The notes: generated by a model not told the origin, from the sequence alone. A stretch of DNA of 64,000 nucleotides from Bartonella sp. WD16.2 (GCF_002022505.1 NZ_CP019781.1:62001-126000); one strand, 5' to 3'. Numbered from the stretch's first letter, positions 1 through 9,387 are shown. Translations and numbers: made by a program.

Positions 1-2
1 CA

Positions 3-602
3 AGTGCTTATCCGAAAACGATTTGTGAGGTCGTTGGTCAGCCCAAACAATTTGCTCCTGGTGTTTTAACGCGTCCTATGACTGAGCGAGCATCTGTTGC
101 TCGTGTTAAAGAGGCTGCAGATGCTGTTTTACGTGGTGAACGAGATAAGAAGAGTAAAAACGCTATGTTTTTTCATACCGCTGGGTTGTCTTTTCCCTAT
201 AAGAATATGCATTATGTTCGTGTCGCCGGAGGCAACGCTTTTTATGAGAAGCGGGCGCGTGATGGATCACTTCAGGTTCCCGTTAATGATCGTCCTTATA
301 ATGTTGCTTTTGCTTTTGCTCAAGATCAGGGCGATGTACCAAATTTTATAGATATGGGTTTAAAAAACAGGGGAACAAGAGTAGAAGAGGTGCAAATAGC
401 ATCTACTTCAATAGAAGTTGCGCAAGCCAATCCTACACCTTTTGTTGTTACGCAATCTGACATGATCCCTATTCCTACGCCTGCACCTAATTGTATTGCT
501 AAGATACAGGAAACTACACCGATTATAGCATATACTGTGCCATCATTGGATAAGTTAAATACAGTTGTTGCAATGTTGGAAAAACAATACAGATCCCGGT
601 AG
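3..602 (+). CDS. Cell wall hydrolase, SleB-like, C-terminal part
   Basis: The left end of the gene lies outside the window; the frame is open from base 3. The first visible residues (YPKTICEVVGQPKQF) match the region after the catalytic Glu in SleB/CwlJ-type hydrolases, where a conserved Tyr-Pro, a Cys and a QF(S/A) motif occur. This family cleaves peptidoglycan cross-bridges or glycan strands. After the domain (to about residue 100) there is a Pro/Thr-rich tail of some 100 residues without a recognisable fold. The catalytic residues cannot be inspected here. The family call is fairly safe; the physiological role is inferred only. Confidence 0.7.
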   Translation, partial: SAYPKTICEVVGQPKQFAPGVLTRPMTERASVARVKEAADAVLRGERDKKSKNAMFFHTAGLSFPYKNMHYVRVAGGNAFYEKRARDGSLQVPVNDRPYNVAFAFAQDQGDVPNFIDMGLKNRGTRVEEVQIASTSIEVAQANPTPFVVTQSDMIPIPTPAPNCIAKIQETTPIIAYTVPSLDKLNTVVAMLEKQYRSR

Positions 603-1416
603 TTTTTTCATAATTTAGAAGGGTTAATAAGTAATGTGTTGTGGCATTTATACGATAATTTCGCGTAAAATGCTTTATTATTTTAGAAGTTACGGTAGAG
701 AGTATGGCTTAAGCTACGAGAAAGGGAAGACCCCGTTTTATCTATTAATAAATAGCGTTTTGCTGCTTTATGTTTTACAGAGTCAGATACTAATTTAGCT
801 GCTCGTTTAACAGATGGGTTAAAAAGAGAGGAGAGACTTCTATCACGTAAAATAGCGTTATCTATAATCTTCATATTTCTTCTGAAGAAGTATTAAAGCT
901 CTCCTCGTATTTATAAGGTTAGAGGTTTTATCTATTCTATGAAGCTACTTTCCTATCAGAAGAGTATTGATTAGTAATGTTGAGTACGTTTTAAAGTGAG
1001 GTGTGTTGTTGATGCATGTGCTTCAATAAATCAAAAAATGATCAAAATAATAAGAAATTTAATTAATTAGATGAGATGATATCGCTCTTGTTACAAATTT
1101 TTTGCTTATTTTAAAAGAAATTTATTATTATTCATAATAGCTTGTTGATGAAAATACTACATGTTACGTTTCTTTAGAAAATGTTCTTTCAAATGCCTTT
1201 TAGTAGAGTATTGTTTATAGTGAAAGAGATTGCAATGCATTGTAACTATAAGCATGTGCTTTAGTTGATTTGGATAATCGGGAAGGGGTAATCAACATAG
1301 ATAGTCTTACTCAAATTGGTATGATAGTTCCTAGTGTTTTGTTAGGAGAAATTGAGTTAATATGATAGATTTCAGGAGTGTTTTATTTGAAGATGCATTA
1401 TATCTTAGGAAGATAA
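603..1416. other. Intergenic region without a supported gene
   Basis: About 0.8 kb of AT-rich DNA with frequent stops in all frames. A 63-codon reading frame on the minus strand (683-874) has no ribosome binding site or family signature that I can see. It may hold promoter DNA for mutM, but I cannot point to one. Confidence 0.5.
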
Positions 1417-2292
1417 ATGCCGGAACTTCCTGAAGTAGAAACAGTTCGTCGTGGGCTTGAACCAGTTTTGATTGGTGCACAGATTATATCTGTAACACTT
1501 AATCGTAAAAATTTGCGATTTCCTTTTCCAGAAGAGTTTTCTAAGAAGCTTGTAGGTAGAAAGATTGTAAAACTTGATCGACGTGCAAAATATTTATTGT
1601 TTCACCTCTCACAGAATGAAACAATTTTAGGTCATATGGGAATGTCAGGAACGTGGCGCATAGAAGGTAGGCTTTTAAAAAAAGAGTACGCTTCTATGGG
1701 TAAATTAGTTGCACATGATCATTTTATAATGGACGTTAGAGCAAAAGATAGTAACGTTTACCGTATCATTTATAATGATGCTCGTCGTTTTGGTTTTATG
1801 CTTTTAATAAACACAATAAAGCTTGATGAACACCCGCTTTTAAAGAAATTAGGGGTTGAACCTGTGGAAGATGCGCTTTCTAGTTCTTATTTGCAAAAGG
1901 CTTTTATCAATAAGAAAACATCTCTTAAAACTGCTTTGCTTGATCAGTCTATTATTGCAGGACTTGGGAATATTTATGTTTGCGAAGCGCTTTGGCGTAG
2001 CCGTTTATCTCCACAGCGTAGTGCGTTTACATTGGCATTAAAGAGCGCGCGTGCATACGAATTTGCAAATCGTTTGGCACAAAATATATGTGCTGTGATT
2101 TCTGAAGCGATAATTGCTGGTGGATCTTCTTTACGTGATTATGTACATACAGATGGTTCACTTGGTTATTTCCAGCACAATTTTTCGGTTTATGGACGAG
2201 AAGGAAAGGAATGTTTGCAATGTGGGGTACCTATTGTACGTATTTTGCAGGCTGGGCGCTCAAGCTTTTACTGCCCAAAGTGTCAAAAATGA
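1417..2292 (+). CDS. mutM: Formamidopyrimidine-DNA glycosylase
   Basis: Bifunctional glycosylase/AP lyase that removes 8-oxoguanine and formamidopyrimidines in base excision repair. The N-terminus MPELPEVETVRRGL is diagnostic: after Met removal, Pro1 is the Schiff-base nucleophile and Glu2 is catalytic. A helix-two-turn-helix region containing DQSIIAGLGNIYVCE lies near residues 176-190. The C-terminus has the FPG zinc finger (C-x2-C ... C-x2-C, about residues 268-288) with the final Gln-Lys. Length 291 aa fits the family. The start is fixed because Pro must follow Met. It stands alone upstream of an M20 peptidase. Confidence 0.97.
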   Translation: MPELPEVETVRRGLEPVLIGAQIISVTLNRKNLRFPFPEEFSKKLVGRKIVKLDRRAKYLLFHLSQNETILGHMGMSGTWRIEGRLLKKEYASMGKLVAHDHFIMDVRAKDSNVYRIIYNDARRFGFMLLINTIKLDEHPLLKKLGVEPVEDALSSSYLQKAFINKKTSLKTALLDQSIIAGLGNIYVCEALWRSRLSPQRSAFTLALKSARAYEFANRLAQNICAVISEAIIAGGSSLRDYVHTDGSLGYFQHNFSVYGREGKECLQCGVPIVRILQAGRSSFYCPKCQK

Positions 2293-2363
2293 ATAAACAT
2301 CTTGCAAAATCTTACAACAAGCTTAAAGTCGTAAATAACTTTCGTTAGAATGGAGAGATTTTT

Positions 2364-3779
2364 ATGCTTGATAAAGTGCTTATACATCTTGATGAAAATA
2401 TAGATAAGAGTCTTGAACGCCTTTTTTCTCTTTTACGTTTTCATTCAATTTCTACAGATCCAGCGTATAAGGATGCATGCCGTCAAGCAGCTGATTGGCT
2501 GGTGGAAGATTTAAAAACTATAGGCTTTGATGCTTCACGCCGTGATACACCTGGCCACCCAATGGTTATTGGGCATCATCCAGGACCTTCAGATGACTGT
2601 TTGCATGTTCTGTTTTATGGGCATTATGATGTTCAACCAGTTGACCCCTTAAATTTATGGAATGATGATCCATTTGACCCTTCTTTAAAAGAACGGAATG
2701 GAGAAAAGATTATTTGTGCCCGTGGTGCTTCAGATGATAAAGGTCAGCTTATGACTTTTATTGAAGCTTGTCGTGCGTTTAAGAAGGAAACAGGCCAGCT
2801 TCCTGTTAAGGTCACAGTTTTATTGGAAGGTGAAGAAGAAAGTAGCTCTCCTTCACTTATTCCTTTTTTAAAGGCAAATGCTGATGAACTTAAGGCTGAT
2901 TGTGCATTTGTTTGTGATACACCAATGTGGGATGCAAATACACCTTCAGTTTGTATCGGTCTTCGGGGGTTGTTGACAGAAGAAGTTATTATCACGGGAG
3001 CTAATTGTGATTTACATTCTGGCGCTTTTGGAGGGGCAGTAGCCAATCCTCTTCGTATTTTAACTAAAATTTTAGGTGGGCTTCATGATGAAAATAGTAG
3101 AGTGACGCTTCCTGGGTTTTATGATGGTGTAGAAGAAACACCTCCACAAGTTTTGCAATCATGGAATGAGCTTAATAGTAGTGCAGAAGCGCAGCTTCGT
3201 CCCTTTGGTCTTTCTGTTGCTGCTGGCGAAAAGGGGCGTAGTATTTTAGAACAAATATGGGCTCGTCCTACAGCGGAAATCAATGGTATTAGTGGGGGGT
3301 ATGCAGGTGAAGGGTTTAAAACGGTTATTCCTTCTCAAGCCAGTGCAAAAGTTTCCTTTCGCTTGGTTCATAAACAAGATCCTGAAAAAATACGTCAGGC
3401 TTTTCGTAATTATGTGCGTAGCCTTATTCCGGCAGATTGTACAGTTACATTTAAAGACCATGGTGCTTATCCAGCTGTTCAGTTATCTCATGATTCACCT
3501 TTTGTTGAAGCAGCAAAAGATGCTTTATCACAAGAATGGAATAATCCTGCTTTATTAATTGCTATGGGTGGTTCAATTTCAATTGTTGGAAGCTTTCAAT
3601 CAATTCTTGGTATGGAAAGCGTGTTGGTTGGATTTGCATTGGCTGATGATCGTATTCATTCACCTAATGAAAAATATAATTTAAAGTCGTTTCATAAAGG
3701 GCAACGGTCTTGGGCGCGTATTCTTGAGACTTTCGCGAATAGGAGAATAAATGACAGAAATTCGTGTTCATCAAGGTGA
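2364..3779 (+). CDS. M20 family metallopeptidase (dipeptidase type)
   Basis: Zinc-dependent exopeptidase of the M20 family (ArgE/DapE/CPG2 type, dipeptidase subgroup), probably cytosolic and acting on small peptides. Visible metal-site motifs in order are FYGHYDVQP (about residue 90), ASDDKGQ with the bridging Asp (about 126), and EGEEESSSP with the catalytic and metal-binding glutamates (about 157). A GLRGLL/HSGAFGG lid-dimerisation region follows. Length 471 aa is normal for this subgroup. A GGAGA-type ribosome binding site (tggagag) precedes the ATG. The 3' end overlaps the RNase D gene by 29 bp in another frame, so the two are probably co-transcribed. Substrate is not predictable. Confidence 0.9.
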   Translation: MLDKVLIHLDENIDKSLERLFSLLRFHSISTDPAYKDACRQAADWLVEDLKTIGFDASRRDTPGHPMVIGHHPGPSDDCLHVLFYGHYDVQPVDPLNLWNDDPFDPSLKERNGEKIICARGASDDKGQLMTFIEACRAFKKETGQLPVKVTVLLEGEEESSSPSLIPFLKANADELKADCAFVCDTPMWDANTPSVCIGLRGLLTEEVIITGANCDLHSGAFGGAVANPLRILTKILGGLHDENSRVTLPGFYDGVEETPPQVLQSWNELNSSAEAQLRPFGLSVAAGEKGRSILEQIWARPTAEINGISGGYAGEGFKTVIPSQASAKVSFRLVHKQDPEKIRQAFRNYVRSLIPADCTVTFKDHGAYPAVQLSHDSPFVEAAKDALSQEWNNPALLIAMGGSISIVGSFQSILGMESVLVGFALADDRIHSPNEKYNLKSFHKGQRSWARILETFANRRINDRNSCSSR

Positions 3780-4371
3780 TTTGCCAAATTTGGACAATTA
3801 TCACGTTGATGCTATTGCGGTTGATACTGAAACTTTAGGGTTGCAACCGTATCGTGATCGCTTGTGTGTTGTTCAGCTTTCTTCTGGGGATGGCACTGCT
3901 GATATTATACAAATTGCTAAAGGGCAAAATGATGCTCCTAATTTGGTCAAATTGCTTGAAGATAATACAATTACTAAAATATTCCATTTTGGGCGTTTTG
4001 ATCTTGCCATTTTAGCGCATACTTTTGGAATTATGCCAGATGTTGTCTTTTGTACAAAGATTGCCTCAAAACTTACGCGTACTTATACTGATCGGCATGG
4101 TTTGAAGGAGATTTGTAGCGAATTGCTGAATATTAATATTTCTAAACAGCAACAATCCTCAGATTGGGCGACAGAAACTTTATCACGTGCACAAATTGAA
4201 TATGCGGCATCTGATGTTTTATATCTACATCGTTTGAAAAGTGTGTTTGAAACACGTTTAAAGCGAGAAGAACGAGAGAATGTTGCAAAGGCGTGTTTTC
4301 AATTTTTACCGACAAGAGCGAAACTCGATCTTTTGGGATGGCCAGAAACTGATATTTTTGCACATAGCTAA
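3751..4371 (+). CDS. rnd: Ribonuclease D-like 3'-5' exonuclease (short form)
   Basis: DEDDy-type 3'-5' exoribonuclease related to RNase D, which trims tRNA and other stable RNA 3' ends. Exo motifs are visible: VDTETLGL (Exo I, Asp and Glu metal ligands, residues 24-31), HFGRFDLAIL (Exo II, about 80-89) and YAASDVLYLHRL (Exo III with the Tyr-x3-Asp signature, about 147-158). At 206 aa it contains only the nuclease domain; the HRDC domains of E. coli RNase D are absent, as is common for short alphaproteobacterial versions. It starts inside the end of the M20 peptidase gene and is followed by a strong terminator. Confidence 0.9.
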   Translation: MTEIRVHQGDLPNLDNYHVDAIAVDTETLGLQPYRDRLCVVQLSSGDGTADIIQIAKGQNDAPNLVKLLEDNTITKIFHFGRFDLAILAHTFGIMPDVVFCTKIASKLTRTYTDRHGLKEICSELLNINISKQQQSSDWATETLSRAQIEYAASDVLYLHRLKSVFETRLKREERENVAKACFQFLPTRAKLDLLGWPETDIFAHS

Positions 4372-4425
4372 GTTTTAAAATTGTTTTTAATCTAAGCAGA
4401 AGAAGTTTTGTTAGTGTAATAGAAT

Positions 4426-4454
4426 AAAATGCCTGTTTTTGCGGGCATTTTTTT
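4426..4454 (+). terminator. Rho-independent terminator after rnd
   Basis: An 8 bp stem (AAAATGCC paired with GGCATTTT), a short loop and a run of seven or more T follow rnd by about 55 bp. It closes the M20 peptidase-rnd transcript. Confidence 0.85.
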
Positions 4455-5118
4455 ATTTGCCTATTTTTCAATGTGTCGCTGCTTAAGAATTTTATAGAAC
4501 AATTTTTATAATCAATCTATTTGATTTGAAAATTATATCATGAATATGTACTCTTTTGTTATAAGACCTGCTCTTATGTGAGGTTGCAAAGATACAAAAC
4601 AAGTTTATAGGCCTATAGCAGTAAATAGAAATAGGGGCTATTAATGTATGTTGAAGGTCAGATATATAAATATTTCCAAGAGTTATTGTTGGTGCTATAG
4701 CTATAGTGGTAATTTTTCTAAAGAAGTGGACGAGAATAACTTGTGGGTAGTTTTGTTTGCTCCTAATCACGCATTAATGCTTATTCTCGCGGAAGCGTAG
4801 TTATGCGCAGTTTCAAGGTGTTTTTAAAATTTGAAATACACAAAGGCATTATAAGTTCATTGTGGGCAATGGGTGAAATATAAGGATATTACTTAATTAT
4901 AGATTTGGACCGGTATTGAATATTCAGTAATCGATAAAATTATCGTTGTACAAAAAGATTAATATTTGAATTTTAGGAAAAAAATTTGCAAAAATGGAGT
5001 TCCATATTGGTTATCAAATCAATGCTTTTTATGTTGGTATCACTGTACATAACTCTCATTATATAGGATTACATTGTTTTAAATGCCCTATTTTAGTGAA
5101 TCTTTCACTTTTTTCTTA

Positions 5119-5262
5119 ATTTTTCTATGGATATTTGAAATGAAGTGATTATATATAAAATCCGTTTTGGATATTTTATATTGGAGATTAATCTATTGAA
5201 TATAAAACGTCTTGGGTTCGTATTTTTTCACTTTTGGTTCAATCCTTTTCGTTCAGGGAGCT
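5119..5262 (+). pseudogene. Remnant of an hbp-family promoter and signal-peptide region
   Basis: By eye this segment aligns with the 5' region of the hbp gene at 6412. TTTTTCTATGGATATTTGAA matches TTTTTCTATAGATAATTGAA before 6412, and TTGGAGATTAATCTATTGAA matches ATGGAGATCAATCTATGATA, which includes the ribosome binding site. The start codon has become TTG. The next about 60 bp resemble the 'ATTTTcGCTTTGGTTtCAg' signal-peptide stretch of the family with an indel, then homology fades. I infer a fifth, decayed hbp gene. Confidence 0.55.
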
Positions 5263-5277
5263 AATCTTATGAGTGTG

Positions 5278-5310
5278 AGAGTGTTAGCAATATCTAGTGC
5301 TAACACTTTT
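5278..5310 (+). terminator. Hairpin followed by T run
   Basis: A perfect 9 bp inverted repeat (GTGTTAGCA / TGCTAACAC, 8-nt loop) is followed by TTTT, and the stem extends further with A-T and G-T pairs. It has the shape of an intrinsic terminator but has no intact gene upstream. It may belong to the decayed hbp copy or stop read-through. Confidence 0.5.
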
Positions 5311-6411
5311 GCTTCTACAGCTTTGCATTTTGGTAAGCAGGACAGTAATTTTATGGATGATGCTTTTCTAAATATTTCTTGTTTAGTCAAAATAAATGAA
5401 TAACAGATTATGGGCAGGGCTATGTAGTTTCTTTAATTGGAAGTAATAGAATCAGACAAAATCTGATATCATTAAGTAGAAGATCACAACATTCAACAGT
5501 GTGGTCGAAAATACAGTCATTGAATTTTTAGTCAATAGTGAAGCGGTTTCATTGATATTGTAAACAAAAATAATGAAAGTGAGGTAAGTGTATTTGCATT
5601 TTCCTGTGTCTTATTTGATGTTGTTTGCGTTATTAGCTATCTCGGATTTTAGAGTATTATTTTAAGTTTAATCAATCAGTAGAAATGAATGATCGGCATT
5701 TCTAGTTATTTAACCAATAACACTAAAAGCGCTATTTATTTACGTTTCTGCTGTGGTTGATAGGAGGGTGATTCTTAACAATTGTTATTTGTGCGAAATA
5801 TGAGTTTTAAATTTCGGTAAGCGCTTAAACGAGAGCTTTAAATTTACGGTTTGCTACACGATTATTGGGCTTTTGTGACTTGTAAAATCTCATTTGTTGA
5901 GACGTTGAAAAGGTTTTGCCTCTATTTTGATGGTGTGCTTATTTTAAGAGCCAATATCTGTTTATTATCCTACCTAATTATTTAATGGAGGAGTTCAGTA
6001 TTATAGTGAACAGGTTAATGGAGTGTAGGGGAAAAGGGATTTATTAAGCAATATAAGGATATACATAACGGTACAATGCCGTATAGTATTTAAACATATA
6101 AAGTTTGTTATGTATTAAAAAGATTCTGAGTTTGTTATTTATAGTTTTATTAGTTGGGTGGTTTGCTACGTTTTTATTCTGTCAAATAGTCAGATATCTT
6201 TCTATTATTTATTACTATTTTTTTTAGATTAAACTGCTATTGGTAAATCTGTGAATTGATTTTATCAATAATAAACAAATAAATGACTTATCATATTCAT
6301 TTCTATAATATGTATTTTCATTGTTAATAAGAGCTGAAAATTATTTTTCTATAGATAATTGAAATAAAATATTATAAAATACATTTTGAATCATATTATG
6401 GAGATCAATCT

Positions 6412-7230
6412 ATGATAAGATGCCTTATTATTATATGCGCTCTTACTTTGGCTTTAATTTCTGTCGTGCGGGCATCGAGTTATATGGTTATTCAAGAGCC
6501 AATGCCAGTTTTTATTCCTTCTATTTTTTCTTGGGAAGGTTTATATTTTGGTGGACAAATTGGTGGGGCATTGGGCAAACTTTCTATAAGTCCTCGTGTT
6601 ATTTCTGGTAAAAATACTGTTCGTAAAAAATCTCAAATGGCTTCGAGCGATAAGCATAATCTTGCAGGTTTTATAGGTGGTTTTTACGTAGGTTCTAATC
6701 TTAGGCTCGATAATGGCCTTATCTTAAGCGTTGATACGGACATCGTTTTGTCTAACCAAAAGAATGTGCAATTTGGAAAGAGGATGATTGTTGGTGATCA
6801 ATCAGCTCTTGTACACAATGCGCTCGTTAATCGTTTTGGGCACAAAAAATCTGGTTCAGTTAAAGTAGGTAATGAGGTAACTTATAATACCACTCGTAAG
6901 GAAAAATGGGCTGGCGCCACACGGATTCGTATTGGTTTTGCTGCTGGTCGTATTATGCCTTATATTGCTGGTGGCATTGCTTATACGAAGCTTCAAATCA
7001 TCCCTTGGTTTTTAGTTAATTCAGCTAATTCTTTGAATTTAATGGCAGAAAAAAAAGCAATGATTGGTTATACTCTTGGTGCGGGGGTTAATTTTGCAAT
7101 AAGTGATAATGTTATTCTTCGTGGAGAATATCGTTATTCAGATTTTGGTAAAAAGAAATTTATGGAGAATCCGGTAAACGTTAGTTATAGCACCCATGAC
7201 TTGCGTGTGGGTGTGGCATATAAATTGTAA
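6412..7230 (+). CDS. Hemin-binding outer-membrane protein (Hbp/Pap31 family)
   Basis: Outer-membrane beta-barrel of the Omp25/31-like family; Bartonella Hbp proteins bind hemin and also contact host cells and matrix. Residues 1-21 are a signal peptide ending ...VVRA. The family block FSWEGLYFGGQIGG follows at about residues 39-52. GATRIRIGFAAGRIMPYIAGGIAYT (read in two parts) lies mid-protein, and the C-terminus ends in strands LRGEYRYSDFG...RVGVAYKL with a near-terminal aromatic/aliphatic residue, as expected for BAM-assembled barrels. At 272 aa it is the most divergent of the three tandem copies. RBS GGAG lies 8 bp before the ATG. Confidence 0.88.
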   Translation: MIRCLIIICALTLALISVVRASSYMVIQEPMPVFIPSIFSWEGLYFGGQIGGALGKLSISPRVISGKNTVRKKSQMASSDKHNLAGFIGGFYVGSNLRLDNGLILSVDTDIVLSNQKNVQFGKRMIVGDQSALVHNALVNRFGHKKSGSVKVGNEVTYNTTRKEKWAGATRIRIGFAAGRIMPYIAGGIAYTKLQIIPWFLVNSANSLNLMAEKKAMIGYTLGAGVNFAISDNVILRGEYRYSDFGKKKFMENPVNVSYSTHDLRVGVAYKL

Positions 7231-7263
7231 TCTTTTGTTAAGGTTAAGTGATAAAGAATTCTA

Positions 7264-7378
7264 TTTTTAATGGAACTCTCAACGTTTAATTGAGGGGTGT
7301 GTCTTTTTTACTACAGATATTTGGCGAAAGTAGTTTATATAAGCTCCATATTCACACATTAGCTATGGAGTAAATTAT
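7264..7378 (+). promoter_or_regulatory. Conserved hbp upstream region, copy A
   Basis: This 115 bp block immediately before the second hbp gene is repeated almost base for base at 8336-8448 before the third. Conserved pieces are AATGGAACTCTCA, GTTTAATTGA, GTGTGTCTTTTTT, CTACAGATATTT, TTTATATAA and CACACATTAGCTATGGAGTAA, which contains the RBS. In Bartonella, hbp promoters are known to carry a shared box (H-box) bound by iron/heme regulators such as Irr; this block is where such a site would lie. The exact operator cannot be assigned by eye. Confidence 0.6.
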
Positions 7379-8266
7379 ATGAATATGAAATGTGTAATAA
7401 CAGCGTCTATTTTCGCTTTGGTTTCAGCTTCTGCAGCTCAAGCAGCGGATATACCAATTCAGGAAAGACCAACAACAGTGTTACCACAAGTTGTTGTTGC
7501 TCCCGCTTTTTCTTGGACAGGTTTTTATCTTGGTGGTCAAATCGGTGGCTTTTCAAGTAAGAGCAGCTCAACACAAACTGATGGTGCAAAGAAAGAGATT
7601 CTTGAAAATGATAAAGCATTTCCTAAGTTTTCGGGTTTTATAGGGGGGCTTTACGCAGGTTCTAACGTTGATTTCGGTAATGGCTTTGTTTTAGGTGTTG
7701 ACACAGATATCGTTTGGTCTGGAGAAAAAGCCAAAGCATCAATAAGCTATGCTGTGCCTCAGACTGATGGTTTACCTCAGGTTAATGATAAGACAAGATT
7801 CGCAGCGCGTGGAGAGGAAACAATCCCACTAGTCCCACTAGTTCCGGCAGAGAGCGTAAGACCTGATTCTAATGTGACTTTTAGCGATAAATGGTCTGGT
7901 GCCACACGGGTTCGTCTTGGTTTTGCCTTTGATCGTATTATGCCTTATGTTGCTGGTGGTGTTGCTTATTCGCAACTTAAAGCTTCAGTAGAAAACGCTA
8001 AAGCTTCAGGTGCACAAAAAGTTGAAAGCACAAGTGTAGAGAAACCTAGCACAAGTGTAGAGAAACCTCTTGAAAACTTGTCAGATTCAAAAACGATGGT
8101 TGGCTACACTCTTGGTGCCGGTGTTGACTTTGCAATGACTGACAGTGTTATGTTACGTGCAGAGTACCGTTACTCAGACTTTGGTAAAAAGACATTTGTC
8201 AATGACAGTATTGAGGTTGATTTTAAAACCAATGATTTCCGCGTTGGTGTAGCATACAAATTCTAA
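7379..8266 (+). CDS. Hemin-binding outer-membrane protein (Hbp/Pap31 family)
   Basis: 295 aa beta-barrel of the Hbp family. The signal peptide ends at AAQA (residue 22). The FSWTGFYLGGQIGGFSS block (about 43-59), GVDTDIVWSG, DKWSGATRVRLGFAFDRIMP and the C-terminal LRAEYRYSDFG ... FRVGVAYKF are nearly identical to the next gene, while the segments between strands differ. These are presumably surface loops and include a short Lys-Val-Glu-Ser-Thr-Ser-Val-Glu-Lys-Pro duplication near residues 218-234. It has its own conserved upstream block and its own terminator, so it is likely a separate heme/iron-responsive transcript. Confidence 0.92.
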   Translation: MNMKCVITASIFALVSASAAQAADIPIQERPTTVLPQVVVAPAFSWTGFYLGGQIGGFSSKSSSTQTDGAKKEILENDKAFPKFSGFIGGLYAGSNVDFGNGFVLGVDTDIVWSGEKAKASISYAVPQTDGLPQVNDKTRFAARGEETIPLVPLVPAESVRPDSNVTFSDKWSGATRVRLGFAFDRIMPYVAGGVAYSQLKASVENAKASGAQKVESTSVEKPSTSVEKPLENLSDSKTMVGYTLGAGVDFAMTDSVMLRAEYRYSDFGKKTFVNDSIEVDFKTNDFRVGVAYKF

Positions 8267-8289
8267 TTTGTTGAAAAATTTAAATTTTT

Positions 8290-8325
8290 AAAGGCTCTGT
8301 CTTTGGCAGGGCCTTTATCTTTTTG
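8290..8325 (+). terminator. Rho-independent terminator after second hbp gene
   Basis: A stem AAAGGCTCTG / CAGGGCCTTT with a 7-nt loop (one G-T pair) is followed by a T-rich tract. The same terminator recurs after the third hbp gene. Confidence 0.85.
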
Positions 8326-8335
8326 ATAAATTTAT

Positions 8336-8448
8336 TTTTTAATGGAACTCTCAGCGTTTAATTGAAAAGTGTGTCTTTTTTGCTACAGATATTTAGCGAA
8401 TGTGATTTATATAAACTCCGTATTCACACATTAGCTATGGAGTAAGTT
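8336..8448 (+). promoter_or_regulatory. Conserved hbp upstream region, copy B
   Basis: Near-identical duplicate of 7264-7378, ending in TATGGAGTAAGTT directly before the ATG. It shows that the duplication unit comprised promoter, gene and terminator, so each hbp copy is independently controlled. Confidence 0.6.
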
Positions 8449-9327
8449 ATGAATATAAAATGTGTAATAACAGCGTCTATTTTCGCTTTAGTTTCAGCTT
8501 CTGCAGCTCAAGCAGCAGATATGCCAGTTCAGGAAAGACCAACCACAGTGTTGCCACAAGTTGTTGTTGCTCCTGCTTTTTCTTGGACAGGTTTTTACCT
8601 TGGTGGCCAGATCGGTGGTTTTTCAAGTAACAGTAATTGGGTGCAGACTTCTGGTGACATACAAGGGATTCTTGGAAACAATAAGACATTTCCTAAATTT
8701 TCAGGTTTTGTAGGGGGTTTTTACGCAGGTTCTAACGTTGATTTCGGCAATGGCTTTGTTTTAGGTGTTGACACAGATATCGTTTGGTCTGGAAAAAAAG
8801 CTAGTATGTCAAAGTCATATGAAGTGTCTGCAAATCCAGGTAATGGAGAGGGAACCTCACAAAAACCAGGTACTGAAGGACAAGATAAAAATGAAGAGAA
8901 AAACGACCTTCTACTTTCAGGCATGTATCCAATGATTAAAGTTGGGGATAAAGTTAGTCAACCAGTTAAGAGAGAAGTGACTTTTAGCGATAAATGGTCT
9001 GGTGCTACACGCGTTCGTCTTGGTTTTGCTTTTGATCGTATTATGCCTTATGTTGCTGGTGGTGTTGCTTATTCGCAGATTAAAGCTTCAGTTACAACAA
9101 AAGCTCAAGGCGCAACCACTGAAACACCTGATGAAGAATTATCAGATTCAAAAACGATGGTTGGCTACACTCTTGGTGCCGGTGTTGATTTTGCAATGAC
9201 TGATAGTGTTATGTTACGTGCAGAGTACCGTTACTCAGACTTTTGTAAAAAATCATTTATCAATGACAACGCTAAAGTTGATTTTAAGACCAATGATTTC
9301 CGTGTTGGTGTAGCATACAAATTTTAA
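8449..9327 (+). CDS. Hemin-binding outer-membrane protein (Hbp/Pap31 family)
   Basis: 292 aa paralogue of the preceding gene. It has the same signal peptide (to AAQA, residue 22), the same FSWTGFYLGGQIGG block and the same C-terminal barrel strands (FRVGVAYKF). Divergence is concentrated in a Glu/Lys/Gly-rich insert at about residues 125-168 and a second loop near 215-235, the pattern expected when surface loops vary and barrel strands are kept. Near the C-terminus DFGKK has become DFCKK, a lone Cys that is unusual for the family. It has its own conserved promoter block and terminator. Confidence 0.92.
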   Translation: MNIKCVITASIFALVSASAAQAADMPVQERPTTVLPQVVVAPAFSWTGFYLGGQIGGFSSNSNWVQTSGDIQGILGNNKTFPKFSGFVGGFYAGSNVDFGNGFVLGVDTDIVWSGKKASMSKSYEVSANPGNGEGTSQKPGTEGQDKNEEKNDLLLSGMYPMIKVGDKVSQPVKREVTFSDKWSGATRVRLGFAFDRIMPYVAGGVAYSQIKASVTTKAQGATTETPDEELSDSKTMVGYTLGAGVDFAMTDSVMLRAEYRYSDFCKKSFINDNAKVDFKTNDFRVGVAYKF

Positions 9328-9352
9328 TTTGTTGGAAAAGATTTAAGTTTTT

Positions 9353-9387
9353 AAAGGCTCTGTCTTTGGTAGGGCCTTTATTTTTTT
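9353..9387 (+). terminator. Rho-independent terminator after third hbp gene
   Basis: AAAGGCTCTG / TAGGGCCTTT stem followed by ATTTTTTT; a duplicate of the terminator at 8290. Confidence 0.85.

Larger units (their letters stand above)
4455..6411. other. Long non-coding, decayed region upstream of the hbp cluster
   Basis: Nearly 2 kb of AT-rich sequence with no intact gene. It contains a remnant of an hbp-type promoter and 5' end (5119-5262) and a strong hairpin (5278-5310), both listed separately. A 92-codon minus-strand frame (4492-4770) and a 63-codon plus frame (5212-5403) lack supporting motifs. The last 70 bp hold the promoter/RBS region of the hbp gene at 6412. Confidence 0.6.

Noticed and set aside
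683..874. 63-codon minus-strand reading frame
   Set aside because: No RBS, no family resemblance; likely chance in AT-rich DNA.
4492..4770. 92-codon minus-strand reading frame in the hbp upstream region
   Set aside because: Composition is that of random AT-rich sequence (Ile, Asn, Lys, Ser) and there is no start signal.
5212..5403. 63-codon plus-strand reading frame
   Set aside because: It runs through the decayed hbp leader and the terminator-like hairpin, so it is better explained as remnant DNA.
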